Positions 11,831-24,605 are shown, counted from the first letter of the stretch. The stretch: DNA of 64,000 bases from Mytilus californianus (GCF_021869535.1 NW_026262712.1:65566100-65630099), one strand, 5' to 3'. Program-made: numbers and translations. The notes: generated by a model from the sequence alone, not told the origin.

Positions 11831-12784
11831 AAACAATAGAAACACAGTACTTGCAGATACTGAAAGTCGGTAATTACTGGATATACTATAGAACCGTATG
11901 AGGGTTGGTGCATTATGAATAGCAGGTGATTATTTTGCTCATGACAAACTTGGTCTCTCTTCGTTTCGTTTGAATTTTGTGCAATTTGATATTTTGCGTT
12001 AAATCTTTTTTCTTTGACTTGCAGTATTTTAACACGACACTTGTATTAAAATTCATACAATGTTTCAATTTATATCTTACTTCCCTCTAACTATAAACAA
12101 AGGAAGCTCAATATGTGTCCCCATTGTTTCGGAGTTTGACAGGTTTACTTTCTTATTTTAATACAACTTATTTCTCTCTACTGCAGACATCGCGCATAAA
12201 AGAAAACTGCTTTTATTAAATAACAATTTATGTTCTTTAAATCATTATATCTCAATTACAACTTAACAATTCGTTTTGCTTCACACAGTGTGCTTTGAAT
12301 ATTGCAACATAGATTATGAATCTACATTGCATGACTTCATTTGGCAAGTTGGAATGTCATGTAATCTTATGTTATATGTTTCGTATTTAATATAATGTGC
12401 TTTGATTCAACTTAAATTATAAAATAGTATTACGCAATACCCTACATGAATTTTATTCAAGTAAATTAAATTGAACTGGTTTTAAATTCAAGCTTAATTT
12501 TATAATTTCAATTTTACAAGGCATCATGTCTTGTGCAATATTGGATTAAATTTTCTCCGCGATTTGAAATTTATCTTAAAAACCCAAAAGCGATACAAAG
12601 CCCTTTGAATGAGAAAATGGTTGATAATTTTAATTATAAAATACTGTCTGTATTTTCATGCTTCAATATAGAATTTCATTTGGTTGCATGGTAATTTGAT
12701 GTAAAAGTCTTATTAATTTTCTATCATATTTCGGATTTAAAATCGACATTGAGGTTTGTATGGAAGCCGGTTAGTGTCAGGGAG
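11831..12784. other. No feature seen
   Basis: AT-rich sequence with no ORF, repeat or structure that I can support. Confidence 0.5.
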
Positions 12785-13053
12785 TAGTTTTATTTTTTAG
12801 TCGTAATAACGACTTAACCAACTCGTTATAACGACTAAGTAACTCATTATAACGACTTAGCTTAACTAACTCTTTATAACAACTTAGCTAACTCGTTAAA
12901 ACAACTAAGCTAACTCCTTATAACGACTTAGTTACTCGTTATAACATCTTAGCTAATTCGTTATAACTACTTAAATAACTCGTTATGATAAATTAGCTAA
13001 CTCGTTATAACGACTTAGCTAACTCGTTTTAACGACTTAGCTACTTTCCCAGT
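12785..13053 (+). repeat. ~22-bp satellite array (block A left end)
   Basis: Roughly a dozen degenerate copies of a unit like 'aactcgttataacgacttag'. The array begins with a 32-bp segment (tagttttattttttagtcgt...) whose reverse complement, with about two mismatches, lies at 18612-18643 next to two more satellite units. This suggests a transposon with inverted termini and subterminal satellite repeats. Confidence 0.8.
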
Positions 13054-13164
13054 TCCAGGACTTAACTATATACCCCTAATATCATGTTCTTGACTTATTT
13101 TCGATTGTCTTCTATTTATAGATTTCTAAATTTCGACTATAATTGCACATTAATTAGAAAAAGA

Positions 13165-13310
13165 AGTTGAAAGATGTACAACTGGAAAAAGGAAATTGAA
13201 GATGAAATACATTTTATACTTAAATGTCCTAAATACATCGAAGATGGCAAGCATTTTATAGATAATTTAGAACTTCATAAGGGTGTCAAATTTAAAGACA
13301 TTTACTGATA
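13165..13310 (+). pseudogene. LINE ORF2 C-terminal zinc-knuckle remnant
   Basis: The frame reads EIEDEIHFILKCPKYIEDGK and continues to a stop after FKDIY. This matches the E.E.HF...CP.Y pattern at the C-terminus of many non-LTR retrotransposon reverse transcriptases. The upstream Cys pair and the RT domain are absent, so this is a truncated relic within block A. Confidence 0.5.
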
Positions 13311-14101
13311 AATCTAAATTGTTTCATTTGTCTTGATGAATTGTTCAAAAAGCCTATTTTTGGTTTGCTTAGTTTTGAGTAGTGGATTAAGGACTTTAAA
13401 AATAGAGGGGTCGTGTTAATAAGGGGAGAAAGAAAAATCCAAACCTTATAATAAAATATACTATTTTTTAAGAATAAGGAGATAATCAGTAAAGTTCAAC
13501 GGGTCAGCAAAATAACCCAAAGGATTAGCATGCATAGGTATCTATTGACTTTTTGCATGTACCCTACATTGGATGACGAATTTTACATCCCCTTTCTTAG
13601 CGGACGCGATTGCGTATTTATATAACCCACACAATCAGAAAATATATTTGGAACATATTTTGTGCGTTTGATAACATTCTTTGTTTTGAGTACTGAATTT
13701 TGATCATACCCGGAAAATTGTTTCTCTAATTATAGGTAGTCAACAACATTTTGTGTAAATATAAGATGCACGTATTTCTAAAATGCAATCATGTTCAATG
13801 TAATCCATGATAGGTTGTTCAGTTCATCATAAAATCACCTATATAATTCAAACCCATTCTCTGTTATTTCATGGTTGCCACTAGACACGTTTATAACACC
13901 AATTCAGAAAATTATGCCATGTATGAAACGTAACTAGTCTTCATTTGCCTTACAGTAACTATGTCAATTAATGTCTGGCTTGTTTAAAAGGAACATAAAC
14001 TATGGTGCAAAAGTTTGAACTACTAACACTAGAAGCGATGGATATTAAATCAAATGTGGAAAAATGTTATTTAGTAAGTAAACGTTGATGATGTGATGCC
14101 C

Positions 14102-14317
14102 TTAGTAGATGAGATGTTTATTTTCTAGATGAGAATATCCTTTATCTAAAATTGTATTTGAAAATTTTTCAAAGGAAATGATCATTCTGTACACTTTTAT
14201 GTCTTTCCAACTTTCCTTGGGAAGACCTTTTGATTTTTTGTCTTCCGCCACTTTCATTTCCGAAATTTCACTTTTGTTTTGCAACATGTCGATAGGATTT
14301 TTGGCATATGAAATCAA
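14102..14317 (-). pseudogene. C-terminal fragment of an unknown repeat-encoded protein
   Basis: Minus-strand ORF of 71 codons, Lys/Glu-rich, ending ...ENKHLIY then stop. The inverted copy in block B (about 36850-36980, +) is frameshifted upstream but keeps the same end (NTI-D-GY-H...KHLIY-stop). This conservation suggests block A/B once encoded a protein on this strand. The family is not recognised. It is close to the left edge of the block, consistent with a 3' terminus. Confidence 0.4.
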
Positions 14318-15404
14318 ACAATTATTGCGATTTGAAACTCATTCGTTTTAACCGAAAACGGTTGCATATATAGGAGTTTTCTCCCCGTATAATATTTCTC
14401 TTGTTATCGCTTCTGTTCAGGTATCCAAAAATATAATCCTTCCACGTTTTTTTTCAAAATGTTCGTTAATTCCTCAGAATGATCTGTTCAATTGAAACGA
14501 GGCGATCCGGTTACATTCAATATGAGTTATTTCACTTGTTTTGTTCAGAGACATATGTCTCTGTTTTGTTCAATATGAATAGTATGTCGGTGTAACTCAT
14601 CAACCTTAAGTCAAGGATACCTATATTCTTCGGAGGTCCTTGAGCCATAATCAAGAAATTAAGTGTAAGGTCAAAGGTAAAAGTCATGTTTTAAATTTTG
14701 AACTTTGCTTATTCATTGCGACTCCTCAGAAATCTTAAACGTTAGCGACATAATGTTTTTGTCAAATTAAAAGTTACAACTTGACGCAAAACCAATATTG
14801 GATCGAAGAGGTCTGGTGTCTTTTTCATTGCAGTTTTCTCCCAATAAATATTCAAAATAAGCTGTTTAGTAAGATAACTTCTTAATCATACATATGAAAT
14901 AATGTAAATCGGAAGTAGCAAATTTTGCCATAACTTTAAAAATGATATTATACATACAATCTTTTCAGGAACAGTGTAGAGTAAATATCATATGAACCGG
15001 AAGTTACATTTTGTAAACCGGAAGTAGCAAATAATCCCCATTATTTCAAGTAAAAGTATATAGAAACGGATTATTACTTGAATAAGTATAATATAAGTTA
15101 TCAGATGATACAGGTTATGGCATTTTGTCAACCAGAAGTAGTGAATGTTCTCATTTATTTCAAAGGGGAATACATCGAAATCAAATATTTTTGGAATCAC
15201 TAAAACGTTAGCTATCAGCTGAATACATAATAATATCCATTATATCAAGAAAAAGTATGAAGAAAGCATATTTTTTCAAATAAGTGCAATGAAAGCTACC
15301 AAAACGACACCATATACGAATTTTTAAAACCAGAAGTAGCTGTTTATCTTATTAATTTCATCTAAACAAAAGTTCAAATTATACATGTTTGGAATCTGTG
15401 CAAG

Positions 15405-15663
15405 ATGAACTATCTTCTGGCATCGTTTTTTATTTTAAAACGAAGCTTATTTTTGAAATTAAAAAAAAATGTGCATATCTCTACAAGGGTTCAGATTTGG
15501 TTTTTTATTATGTTAGCATCTCTTTTTATATTTTATGGTACGCTGGTTTACTTTTTAAAACAAATTAATATTAAATCAACTCTCGGCTGTGCATTTGTAC
15601 TTGTATTATTTGAAAATAACAGAATTATATTCCAGTTTCTGCCTGCATTTAGCCGTGTAGGTT
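15405..15663 (-). other. Block A segment shared with 32960-33165
   Basis: The plus-strand 86-codon ORF here is hydrophobic and low-complexity, and the homologous stretch in block B does not keep it open. I treat it as non-coding repeat sequence. Confidence 0.4.
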
Positions 15664-15689
15664 AAACGCCAGCATAATACTCATGTGGT

Positions 15690-16020
15690 TTATTACAAAA
15701 ACGTCTTTCATTGGAGAGGGTTGAGATCTCAAAAAACATGTTTAACCCCGCCGCATATTTGCGCCTGTCCCAAGTCAGGAGCCTCTGGCCTTTGTTAGTC
15801 TTGTATCATTTTTAGTTTTAGTTTCTTGTGTATAATTTGGAGTTTAGTATGACGTCCATTATCATTGAACTAGTATACATATTTGTTTAGGGGCCAGCTG
15901 AAGGACGCCTCCGGGTGCGGGAGTTTCTCGCTGCATTGAAGACCCATTAGTGGCCTTCGGCTGTTGTCTGCTCGATGGTCGGGTTGTTGTCTCTTTGACA
16001 CATTCCCCATTTCCATTCTC
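15690..16020 (-). repeat. Dispersed SINE-like repeat R1
   Basis: Matches in inverted orientation the copy at 30805-31135: 'caaatatggggaatggaaatg'-type end, 'ggtgcgggagtttctcgctg', 'gaggctcctgacttgggac' (complement) and 'aaccccgccgca'. The paralogous position in block B (about 32890-32960) lacks it, so it inserted after the blocks duplicated. Non-coding. Confidence 0.75.
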
Positions 16021-16639
16021 AATTTAATTTCATACCGATTAATCTATTTCAGTCTATTCATAATTTATAAAATACTTGATCTTGCAATAATGACATTGCT
16101 CTGTATTTAAAATATAAATGTCAGGCCGTCTGAAACGGCACGTTAGATATAACTGATAGTAACATTAAACTAACCTGTAGTTGTTCACTTCTACGTCATT
16201 TAGTCTCTGGTAGAGAGTTGTCTCATTGGCAAGCATACCACATCTTCTTATTCTTATATGAATCCCTTAAAGAATTGTTTCCTAGAGTTTGATAAATCGG
16301 AAAACTCCGGCATAATCTTTATGAGGTATGCTCAAAACAAAATGTATAGAGAGCGTCAATAACAAAGGAGTTTCCGTAAAAATACATGAGACATAAAATC
16401 ACTATCACTACGCTAAGAAGAAACAAAGGTCCCGTTAAACGAATGTACCGTTTATGAAACTGTCTCTTTATTGACAGGACCAGTAAAGCATTAGCAAATT
16501 AACACTGAATATACAACTCAATCATGAAAATTTTATATCAGCACAAGTGTACTTTGAGATTATCTGCAGTACTGCTGGTAAAATTCATTGTGGGAACTAG
16601 GCGTTGATGGTTCAAATATTGAAAATCACCCACATGACG

Positions 16640-17045
16640 TCATTTTATTGACGTCATGGTCAACATCATTTATCAAGTAAGTCATTATGACGTCTTTTTG
16701 TTTTCGGTGTATTTTTTTTCTTCTTGTTTTCGGTGTACTATTTTTTAGTAAACCTTATTAAATATATCAGCCTTTGAAAGTTAGCAACTGTAAAAGCAGA
16801 AAATATATTTAGTAAAAAAACAAGGAGGAGTATGTAAAGGATCTTTAACAAATACTAGAAAATTGGAGAAGGATAAAAAGTCACATAATAAAACAATTGT
16901 TGACTTTTGATTTCAGTTGACACAATGATATATCAACCCCCGAGATATGACATCCACCCTCGGCCGTTGGCCTCGGGGAATATCCTATCTCTGGGGTTGA
17001 TAAATAATTGTATCAAACTCATCAAAAGTCAATAATTGTATAATA
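16640..17045 (-). repeat. Fold-back element with central palindrome
   Basis: Contains an imperfect palindrome at about 16930-17010 ('caacccccgagatatgacat' ... 'atctctggggttgataaata') around 'cggccgttggcctcggg'. A homologous element in opposite orientation lies at about 38098-38640 in lectin copy 2. Flanks include 'gacgtcattttattgacgtc'. Confidence 0.7.
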
Positions 17046-17629
17046 TCTTAGACTTTTATTCAAACGTTCACATTGTCTAATCAATATTAGCACCAAACAG
17101 ATATCTGCATGCGATAACATAAGATGAACTTCTTACCAATAACATAAGATGAACGGGATAGAGGATGCACCGCATGCAAAAATCTAGTCTTCTTTGTCGA
17201 TTTGTGAAACAGAAAATAGTGATTCATGAGTACGAGCAATTAATATCTCTTAATAGCAACAAATGACGTTTTTATGAATTTGATTTGTTTTTGTTTTAAA
17301 AATTATTCTGCATTATAAAAAAAGATTAAAAGAGGAAATAGGAAATAGGATAGTAATAAGAAAAATAATAACGCGTATGTTTTTTGAGAAATAGTACAGG
17401 GTGCGATTTAACGCGTACATGCTTAGCTGTTATGAAAGTCTGGAGAAGGAACACGACGCAAACGGATCAGACTGAGAAATTGTCATATATAAATCAAAAT
17501 TTAACGTCGAATCCACAGTTTTCATGTCATAACTAAAGAGTCAGCTACACTTTTGACTTGTGAATTCTATAATGTTCGAATACCGGAATTGAATCGTAAA
17601 TAAAACAACACATATATTTATTGTTTTTC

Positions 17630-18125
17630 CTATCATGATTTCCTTGATAGACAGTTGCTGCTCACAAGAAAGCTATTAAAAAAGAATTTCAAGTGGTGAA
17701 GTTGAAATCATTCCTTCGTAAATTTTACGGACGCCATCACGAGTTGGTTGACCGTTATGGAATATCCATTTCACAGATGACAACGGATGTGTTCCAATTG
17801 TCGTGACAACAATCCAGTCCCTATTTCTCCGAATGCGACCTACCGAATGAGACTTATCACCGGGTTTGTACTAACATGAGCAACACGACAAGTGCCACAT
17901 GTGAAGCAGGATCTGCTTACCCTTCTGGAGCACCTGAGATCACCACCAGTTTTTGGTGGGGTTCGTGTTGCTCAGTCTTTAGTTTTCTATGTTGTGTTTT
18001 GTGTACTGTTATTTGTCTTTTTGTCTTTTTTTTTTAGCCATGTCGTTGTCCATATATTTTCGACTTATGAGTTTGAATATCCCTTCGGTATCTTTCGCCT
18101 CTCTTCTTCTATCCGTAAAGTCCAT
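17630..18125 (+). pseudogene. RT-element C-terminus and 3' tail relic
   Basis: The frame contains HDFLD then, after damage, LKSFLRKFYGRHHELVDRYG and a short SQM-like end. It continues into the shared non-coding tail ('gagcaacacgacaagtgcca', 'agcaggatctgcttaccctt', 'tttttggtggggttcgtgtt'). It is the same family as 23285-23965 and 62755-64000. Only the 3' end is present, as expected of 5'-truncated retrotransposition. The 88-codon ORF at 17892-18158 is the tail read as protein and is not a gene. Confidence 0.75.
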
Positions 18126-18589
18126 TTTAATTACATATTATCCGAATTTGAAGCGTAACGTTACGTAGATTACATAATGTTTAGTGGCCGTGTCTGAATG
18201 TGATTCGTGAAAGAAGAGAATGTCACAATTAGACAAGGAGACATACGTAGAAAGGCATATCATTTATACATTTACATGATTTGCTACAAATAAATTAAAT
18301 TATATCGTTTATGCCTCTTTCTATTGTTTCTTAGGTGAGTAAATTATCTCACAAATAACCGATACACATTAAAAAAATATAAATATATGATGACGGAAAA
18401 AGATTAACTGTAATGAAAAATAGTGAATTGGTTTCGCAACTTATCTGAAAGTTGACGTCGTATATTAAACCACGTAGCACAGCAGTGTCAATTAAAGGTT
18501 ATTTGCAAAACAATTAGCTAAAGCTTTCAATAAAATAAATTGTAACTGCCTAAAACTTACTCCCAGAAGAAACATCTATCATCATTAGC

Positions 18590-18643
18590 TAAGTCGTTAT
18601 AACAAGTTAGCTAAGTCGTTATAACGACTTAAAAATAAAACTA
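18590..18643 (-). repeat. Satellite units and inverted terminus (block A right end)
   Basis: Two 'ttagctaagtcgttataac' units followed by 'ttaaaaataaaacta'. Segment 18612-18643 is the reverse complement of 12785-12816 with about two mismatches. Together the two ends enclose 5.86 kb. Confidence 0.7.
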
Positions 18644-19289
18644 AACCCGTAGTTTGCAATGGATTTGATAACAAATCGAAAAACAGGACACCTATCGCTT
18701 ATTTTACAGAGAGTGATCTAACCAGTTCATGACCGTGCTGTAAATGCAACAGCAACTCTCGACGGGTCACACACCACCCAACAATCAATCGATCGTTGCA
18801 TACTTAGGTGTACATTACGTTACACAACTATCAATCAGTCTAATATGCTACGACTTGTATGTTGTCTGCATGTGGATAGTCTAAAATATGACTTCGAGTC
18901 ATAATAAATGTATGTTTTTGTGTCGAGCAGCTGATATTTTAACAATATAAACAACGAAAAATCTAATAATCGATTTATCGAATGTTTATGTGTGTTTTTC
19001 GTGAAAGAAGCAACATTAAACTATAGAAGGACTTGTTCGGGTTAAAATTATCAAAGTCAGATCAAATATCATGACATCGGTGATAAAGATAAGTCAGGGT
19101 AAAAGTTATTTAGGCGTGGTTTAGCATATTTGACGTCAAAAAGCCATGTTCTGTTTAAATTATCGGGCTTTACTGTATCTTAATATAGAGAAAGCTCAGT
19201 CGTAGGTCACAATGTGAATTCATGTTGACAAACGAATTGGGTTAAAATGTTGACATTGTGACATACGATTGATATTTAAAATCTGATTA
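18644..19289. other. No feature seen
   Basis: AT-rich spacer between block A and lectin copy 1. No ORF or repeat that I can support. Confidence 0.5.
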
Positions 19290-21539
19290 TTTTATGATTG
19301 ATGAAAACCATATGTATGCTTGGTTATCTTCCCGGTAGTTAGATTGGCATCTTCTGCTATCACATTGTGACTTCGATTATAATTTCTGCTCTAACGTTAC
19401 AATGCCTTCATAGTGAAGTTCGGAATGACAGGGACGGTGATATTGGAACAGGGAGAACGACATGCAATGTTAAACTAAAGTTCTTACTGCCCTTCTTTCT
19501 AGTATTATGATGAGTCATATTCAACCAGGGGTGTCATTCAGATGTTGATTTAAAAAAAAACAATTAAAGATCTACTTCAATATCTTCAATTACAATCTTT
19601 TCACAATTTTTTGCAATAATATTAAACTAGATTTTTCTACACTGTACACTACTAACTCCAATACTCAATTAAAAGATTGACTACATCGTCTCATCAAACG
19701 GTGCTTGTTCTACAAAATTGGGATCATATATGTAAATACAAATTGTGTGTCTTAGCTCATGAAAAATCTTTGTGAAGAACTGCTGTGATTCAAACAACAA
19801 ATACATCAAAGATGATATCATAAAAATACTGGACTTTTTTTTTTATCAACAGCCTATTTTTGATTTTGGTGGTTAGATAGTTGTTGTTTACCTTGAAATA
19901 GTGGCACACTCTTCAATACTGATATTTCTAAAGAATAACTTTTAAATCGTTTCCAAGTACAACATTATGTGCGAGACACAGAGGGTATTCAAACTAAATA
20001 TCTCCGATTCCAGTAATTTAAAAGTACTTAATGTTCATCTATCAAGTAAGTTTCCATACTTATGTGCTTTATTTGTTTTCGTTTGTTTTTGTTTTGTTGT
20101 TGTTTGTTTTATATATACACAAATGGAATATTAATAATAATAGTTTATATTATCATTAAGATATATTTTTCATGTAAGCGGCAGTGCTTACAAATAACAT
20201 GACAAATCTTGGAGTCCAGTGAATGACCCAATTATTCACCGCCGGTGAATAACCTTTCAAAAATGTAACTTCGGCGTTTGTTCGGTACGATAAATTAGTT
20301 TGTCCATGTCAGTAGGGGGATATCCAAAACTGTCAACCATGTTTGCCTTGTTTTATTTCAAATCCATATCAGTTATCTCACATTTGTTTAGTCGACGAAA
20401 TCTTATATGAATATCACTGTTTATATAAAGATTTCTTAAAATATTTCTCATGTTTCCGGCGATTGTTCGATTCTGATGCACATCTATATATACTGAAAGT
20501 TACCTGAAGAGAATCAATGCTATTTGAATTTTAATTAAAAAGTGATTCCAAGTTATAAGCAAGTAAACATAAATTTCGATCATTTTGAACACCAAATCTA
20601 GTTATCTATCAAATTATTACTGTACACACCCCCTTTTGCTTCAATAGCATTAAATAATAAGGTTATTTTTATTTATAAAACTATGTTTTCTGGATCGTTT
20701 GTTTTTTCGCAAAATTTATGATATTTTCCTGAAATGACATGGAACACGGTCAAGGAAACAAGTATATGTTTTACCAGTTACAATATTGATTTCAACATCT
20801 GTTACCCATACTTATATTTATAAGCATGGACGTTCCCTGTCCTTAATCTTTCTTCTCTGTTACGATACGCCTGTCGGTTGAAATTCGCAATGTAAGTTCT
20901 TTTAATTCATATGTGTTTGTCCAATATTTTCATTATAGTGTTTGAAATAGATTAAATGAATAAAACTGTAAAAAGACATGATATCATGGTAAACAATAGT
21001 CCTGTTGCATGTATAAACCACGATTTCGAAACTTTAGACAGTACGTTTTTTAATTACACAGAAAACTGGAGAAAGTAATACTTTCGGCAAAAAAATTTGG
21101 AGGTTCTCCTGACATATTAAAAGAACTAGATAATTAGATATACTTTCCAACCTTTCTTTGTCTTGCCAGTTTTAGGATGTAACACGGGTTTGATAATGTC
21201 GAGCTCCATATATTTCAGTTTCAAATATAAAGTCCGTTTAATAATTGCATATTTTTATTTCCTTTTCTTGCTCTGCTTCTTGCTTATCACTCCATACAAG
21301 ACATTGTTCTCTTGCACTTGCATTAAAATATGCGATTATTTAAGATAATACAATTCAACGAAGGATCCTGGTTTGGGTCAAACACATAAACCGTTTGACA
21401 AGGTTAAACCTTTTTCTGAGCGTTCATCTCTTTTATAACTTAATACAGTGGTGTAACAGCATAACATTATAATAAACTGTAAAAATCGGTTGCAAAAGAC
21501 TTGTACTAAGCACCCCAAAAATTCTAATTTATTAATTTA

Positions 21540-22195
21540 TCAAGGGGGAATTTAAGAAAAATATGTTAAAATTTATAAATCATGTCGGTACCGAAGCACT
21601 GACTTCTGAGCTGATGATAACCCCTATTTATAAATTTCGTGCATTCGAAGAGCTTATCTTCATCGGGAACGTTCAAACTAAAACATTTGAAAACTACGTA
21701 CACATGTTAGAAGCGTTATGTCCAAAAGTGTTTCAAAACAAAAAAATGCGAAATTCATCCAAGGTCAGCTTTGCCTGAGGGAGTTGGAATCTATATTTTT
21801 AGTAATTTCTGAATTCATCAAGGGGGAATTTCAGAAAAAAGTGTAATTATTCATAAATCTTGTCAGTAACGAAGCACTGACTAATGAGGCAATGATACAC
21901 TTTGAGACTAACAGTCCACCAGAAGTGGTATTGACCCCGTGTCCGTAAATGACAAAAAAAAAAAAAACACCTCGTAAATTACGTGCGTCCGAAGCGCCTG
22001 TCTAGATTTACTTTCATGTGGAACACTCATACCAAAACACATGAAAGCCATCTGAAATGTATAATACGCAGACACGTTAGGAACAATAGGAATAACAAAA
22101 CTCATCTGAGGTCAACTTTACACGTTAGGAACAATAGGACCTAAGAACAACCAAACTCATCTGAGGTCAACTTTGTCTGAAAGCTAGTTCAAAGC
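21540..22195 (+). repeat. Degenerate tandem repeat upstream of lectin copy 1
   Basis: Units beginning 'catcaagggggaatttcag' and containing 'gaagcactgact' recur at about 21540 and 21815. 'cacgttaggaacaatagga' and 'catctgaggtcaacttt' recur at about 22073 and 22120. A related inverted fragment is at 37330-37530. ORFs at 21563-21778 and 21908-22105 are repeat-derived. Confidence 0.55.
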
Positions 22196-22403
22196 ATATT
22201 TCATACTAATTGATAGACAGTATTTTCCTAGACAAAATAAAAGCAGATCACGTTTACCAGATCCTTAATGAACGCTGAAAAAACAGAAATGCGTCCTGAA
22301 GATAATATTCAACATTTAACTGGGAAAAATGATAACATATAGCAGTTTCTGTGTATTGTATAAGTTCACCATATAGATAACTATTACAATTTATTTCAGT
22401 AAA

Positions 22404-22670
22404 ATGATGAACACGATATATCTCTTGGTAATTGTGGCTATCGTTGATGATATTGATAGTTTTTCAAGCCTTACTAACGAATCTAAAAAAAGATTTTGAC
22501 GAATCCAGGAAAGCTCTTACTGCTTTAAAAACATACCTTGGTGGTACTGTTAATACTTTGGAAACCGATGTACAGAAAACTGTAGCTACTTTAAAGTCAT
22601 ATAAAAAATGTGGAAGGAAAAATTAAAACTCTAGACAATGATTTACAGTTGTTAGCAAATGATTTCAAGG
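22404..22670 (+). pseudogene. Lectin copy 1, exon 1 (signal peptide/coiled coil), frameshifted
   Basis: Aligns with open exon 1 of copies 2 (42228-42495) and 3 (51889-52153). It begins MMNTIYLLVIVAIVDDIDSF after a conserved acceptor ttatttcag at 22392-22400, then shifts frame where a run of seven A replaces six, giving an immediate stop. A second lesion, a two-base deletion near 22597, breaks the coiled-coil region. The exon-1 Cys (CLT in the others) is Ser here. The donor gtaag at 22671 is intact (phase 1). As written this copy cannot make the secreted N-terminus. Confidence 0.85.
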
Positions 22671-23169
22671 GTAAGTTGTAAAAAAAGACAAAAGTTACAA
22701 AAACATTAAGACACATATTTGATGTCTTGTGTTGATCAACTTTAATGTGTTATTTTTCTATTTTAACATATGATGTGTTGTAATGTGTATAATTTAAGGT
22801 TAACATGTAACAATACTTCATTAATGGTAATTTGGGTAATTATTAGTTTGCTTATCTATAGTTTGAAGGAAAACTGAAATTTACTTTTTTTTCTGGATTG
22901 AGATGTTGTACAGTCTGTTCTGGGGATTGCACAAGGTCGTGTTTTCTTGAACAGTTAATAACGTTACTGTATAAAATCTTCTATGAAGAAGAGCAATCGA
23001 TATAAGACCGGGTTGGAAATATTTTAAATCAGTAGAATGCGTACTTTGAGCTTGCTTTCAGTAACTGCGAGCATTCTTTGGTGTGCCATGATATTTATTT
23101 ATTATTAGTTTGTTTGTAGTTTTGTTTTATACGCTTGTTGAAGAATCACGGGACGTATTAAGGTATAAA

Positions 23170-23222
23170 AATGTCCGTCCGTTCATTAGTATGTTCGTTA
23201 ATCCGTCCGTCCGTCAATATTT
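23170..23222 (+). repeat. Degenerate CCGT-rich microsatellite
   Basis: 'tgtccgtccgttcatt' and 'atccgtccgtccgtcaat' in lectin intron 1. The paralogous site in copy 2 is at 42985-43065 and is longer. Confidence 0.7.
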
Positions 23223-23284
23223 TGTACGATAACTTAAATTGCTTTAACCAATTCTCATGTAATTTTAATACAACATTAGTATGC

Positions 23285-23965
23285 CTCATATCTTGACTTA
23301 TATCTAGAAATTGACAATGAGGGTCGGTTGAAGACAAAACTTAACGACAAAATAGATTATTTCAGCTATCCAATTGTGAACTTTCCATTTCTATGTAGCA
23401 ACATTCCAGCAGCGCATGCATACGGAGTATATATCTCCCAATTGATACAATATTCCCGGGCTTGTATTTCATATCATGATTTCCTTGATAGAAGCTTGCT
23501 GCTCACAAGGAAGCTATTAAACCAGAGTTCCAAATGGTGAAGTTGAAATCATCCCTTCGTAAATTTTACGGACGCCATCACGAGTTGGTTGACCGTTATG
23601 GAATAACCGTTTCACAGATGGTATTGGATATGTTCCTTATTTCATAATTACAATCCACTTCCTTTTTCACCACGAATGTGACCTACCGAATTAGACTATT
23701 TACCGGATTTGTAATTACATGAGCAACACGACAGGTGCCACATGTGGAGCAGGATCCGCTTACCCTTCCGGAGCACATGAGATCACCCCCAGTTTTTGGT
23801 GGGGTTCGTGTTGCTTAGTCTTCAGTTTCCTATGTTTAGTCTTGTGTACTGTTATTTGTCTGTTTGTCTTTTTATTTTTTAGCCATGGCGTTGTCAGTTT
23901 ATTTTCGATCTATGAGTTTGACTGTCCCTCTGGTATCTTTCGCCCCTCTTTTACTTGTTTCAAAG
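23285..23965 (+). pseudogene. RT-element C-terminus relic in lectin copy 1 intron 1
   Basis: 5'-truncated insertion. One frame reads from LKTKLNDKIDYFSYPIVNFP through CSNIPAAHAYGVYISQLIQY to HDFLDRSLLLTRKLLNQ. A frameshift then gives LKSSLRKFYGRHHELVDRYG with SQMVLDMF. This is the region just downstream of the catalytic RT core in the element at 62755-64000. It continues into the shared 3' tail, ending near 23965. It is absent from lectin copy 2, so it is a post-duplication insertion. Confidence 0.8.
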
Positions 23966-24009
23966 CAAAATCTGTGTAGTTTTTGGTTAGAAAATTACAG
24001 TTTTATATA

Positions 24010-24420
24010 AAAATAAGAAATTGTAGTATGATTGCCACTGAGACAACTATCCATCAGAGACCAAATATGAGACGTATATATAAGCAACTATGTCAGCGTA
24101 CGGCCTGCATCAATGAGAAAAAAACCTATACCGTATACTAAGCTTTAAAAGTGCCCGAAAAGACAAAATGTAAAAATAAATACAACCGCAACGGCAACCA
24201 CTGAATTAAAGGCTTCTGACTTGGGACATGCACACACAGAATTTGGCGAGGTGAATCAACCTTTTCCTAATCTGGGACAGCGGTGTAACAGCAAAACCTT
24301 AGAACAATTTATAAAAAACAGTTGAAAAAGGCTTGACTCATCGATGTATCAGATCGACACAAAGCACAAAAAAATACCCAACAAACAAAAGACTAAATAC
24401 ACTAAGTACCGACCCAAGAG
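24010..24420 (-). repeat. Dispersed repeat R2 copy
   Basis: Contains 'ttgtagtatgattgccactg', 'gtcagcgtacggcctgcatc', 'ggcttctgacttgggacatg' and 'gcggtgtaacagcaaaacct', shared with copies at 11440, 29045, 43480 and 58800. The corresponding stretch of lectin copy 2 (43480-43800) has its own copy at the same place, so this one predates the duplication. Confidence 0.65.
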
Positions 24421-24604
24421 TACTCGCTGTTATTGATATCTAGTTCAAAGCCAATTATAACTAATAAAATAAGTCATGTTTACCAGACTAAACTCAATCA
24501 ATACACATCCAATAGTTTTAAAATAATTACGTTATAAACTGTGTGACAATAACATACGCTTGTGCTATGCCAAACTATAAGTCCCTGCTTTTTACCTCTC
24601 TTTC

Positions 24605-24605
<1 letters not shown>

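Larger units (their letters stand above)
13737..18580 (+). repeat. Repeat block A (inverted counterpart of 30290-37335)
   Basis: This ~4.8-kb block matches the reverse complement of 30290-37335 over most of its length. Anchors: 13740-14300 with 36850-37330; 14880-14960 with 36270-36350; 14980-15600 with 32960-33640; 16030-16160 with 32790-32890; 16600-16670 with 32680-32750; 17160-17550 with 31670-32050; 18190-18560 with 30300-30680. Each copy carries private insertions. A third fragment is at 49840-50265. It is an old dispersed element or segmental duplication of unknown class. Confidence 0.8.

Noticed and set aside
12797..13053. CRISPR-like array
   Set aside because: Units are contiguous and degenerate with no spacers; this is a satellite in a eukaryotic genome.
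15405..15665. Hydrophobic 86-codon ORF
   Set aside because: Lies in block A; the homologous block B sequence does not preserve the frame.
17892..18158. 88-codon ORF with hydrophobic end
   Set aside because: It is the non-coding tail of the dispersed RT family, seen in several copies with different frames.
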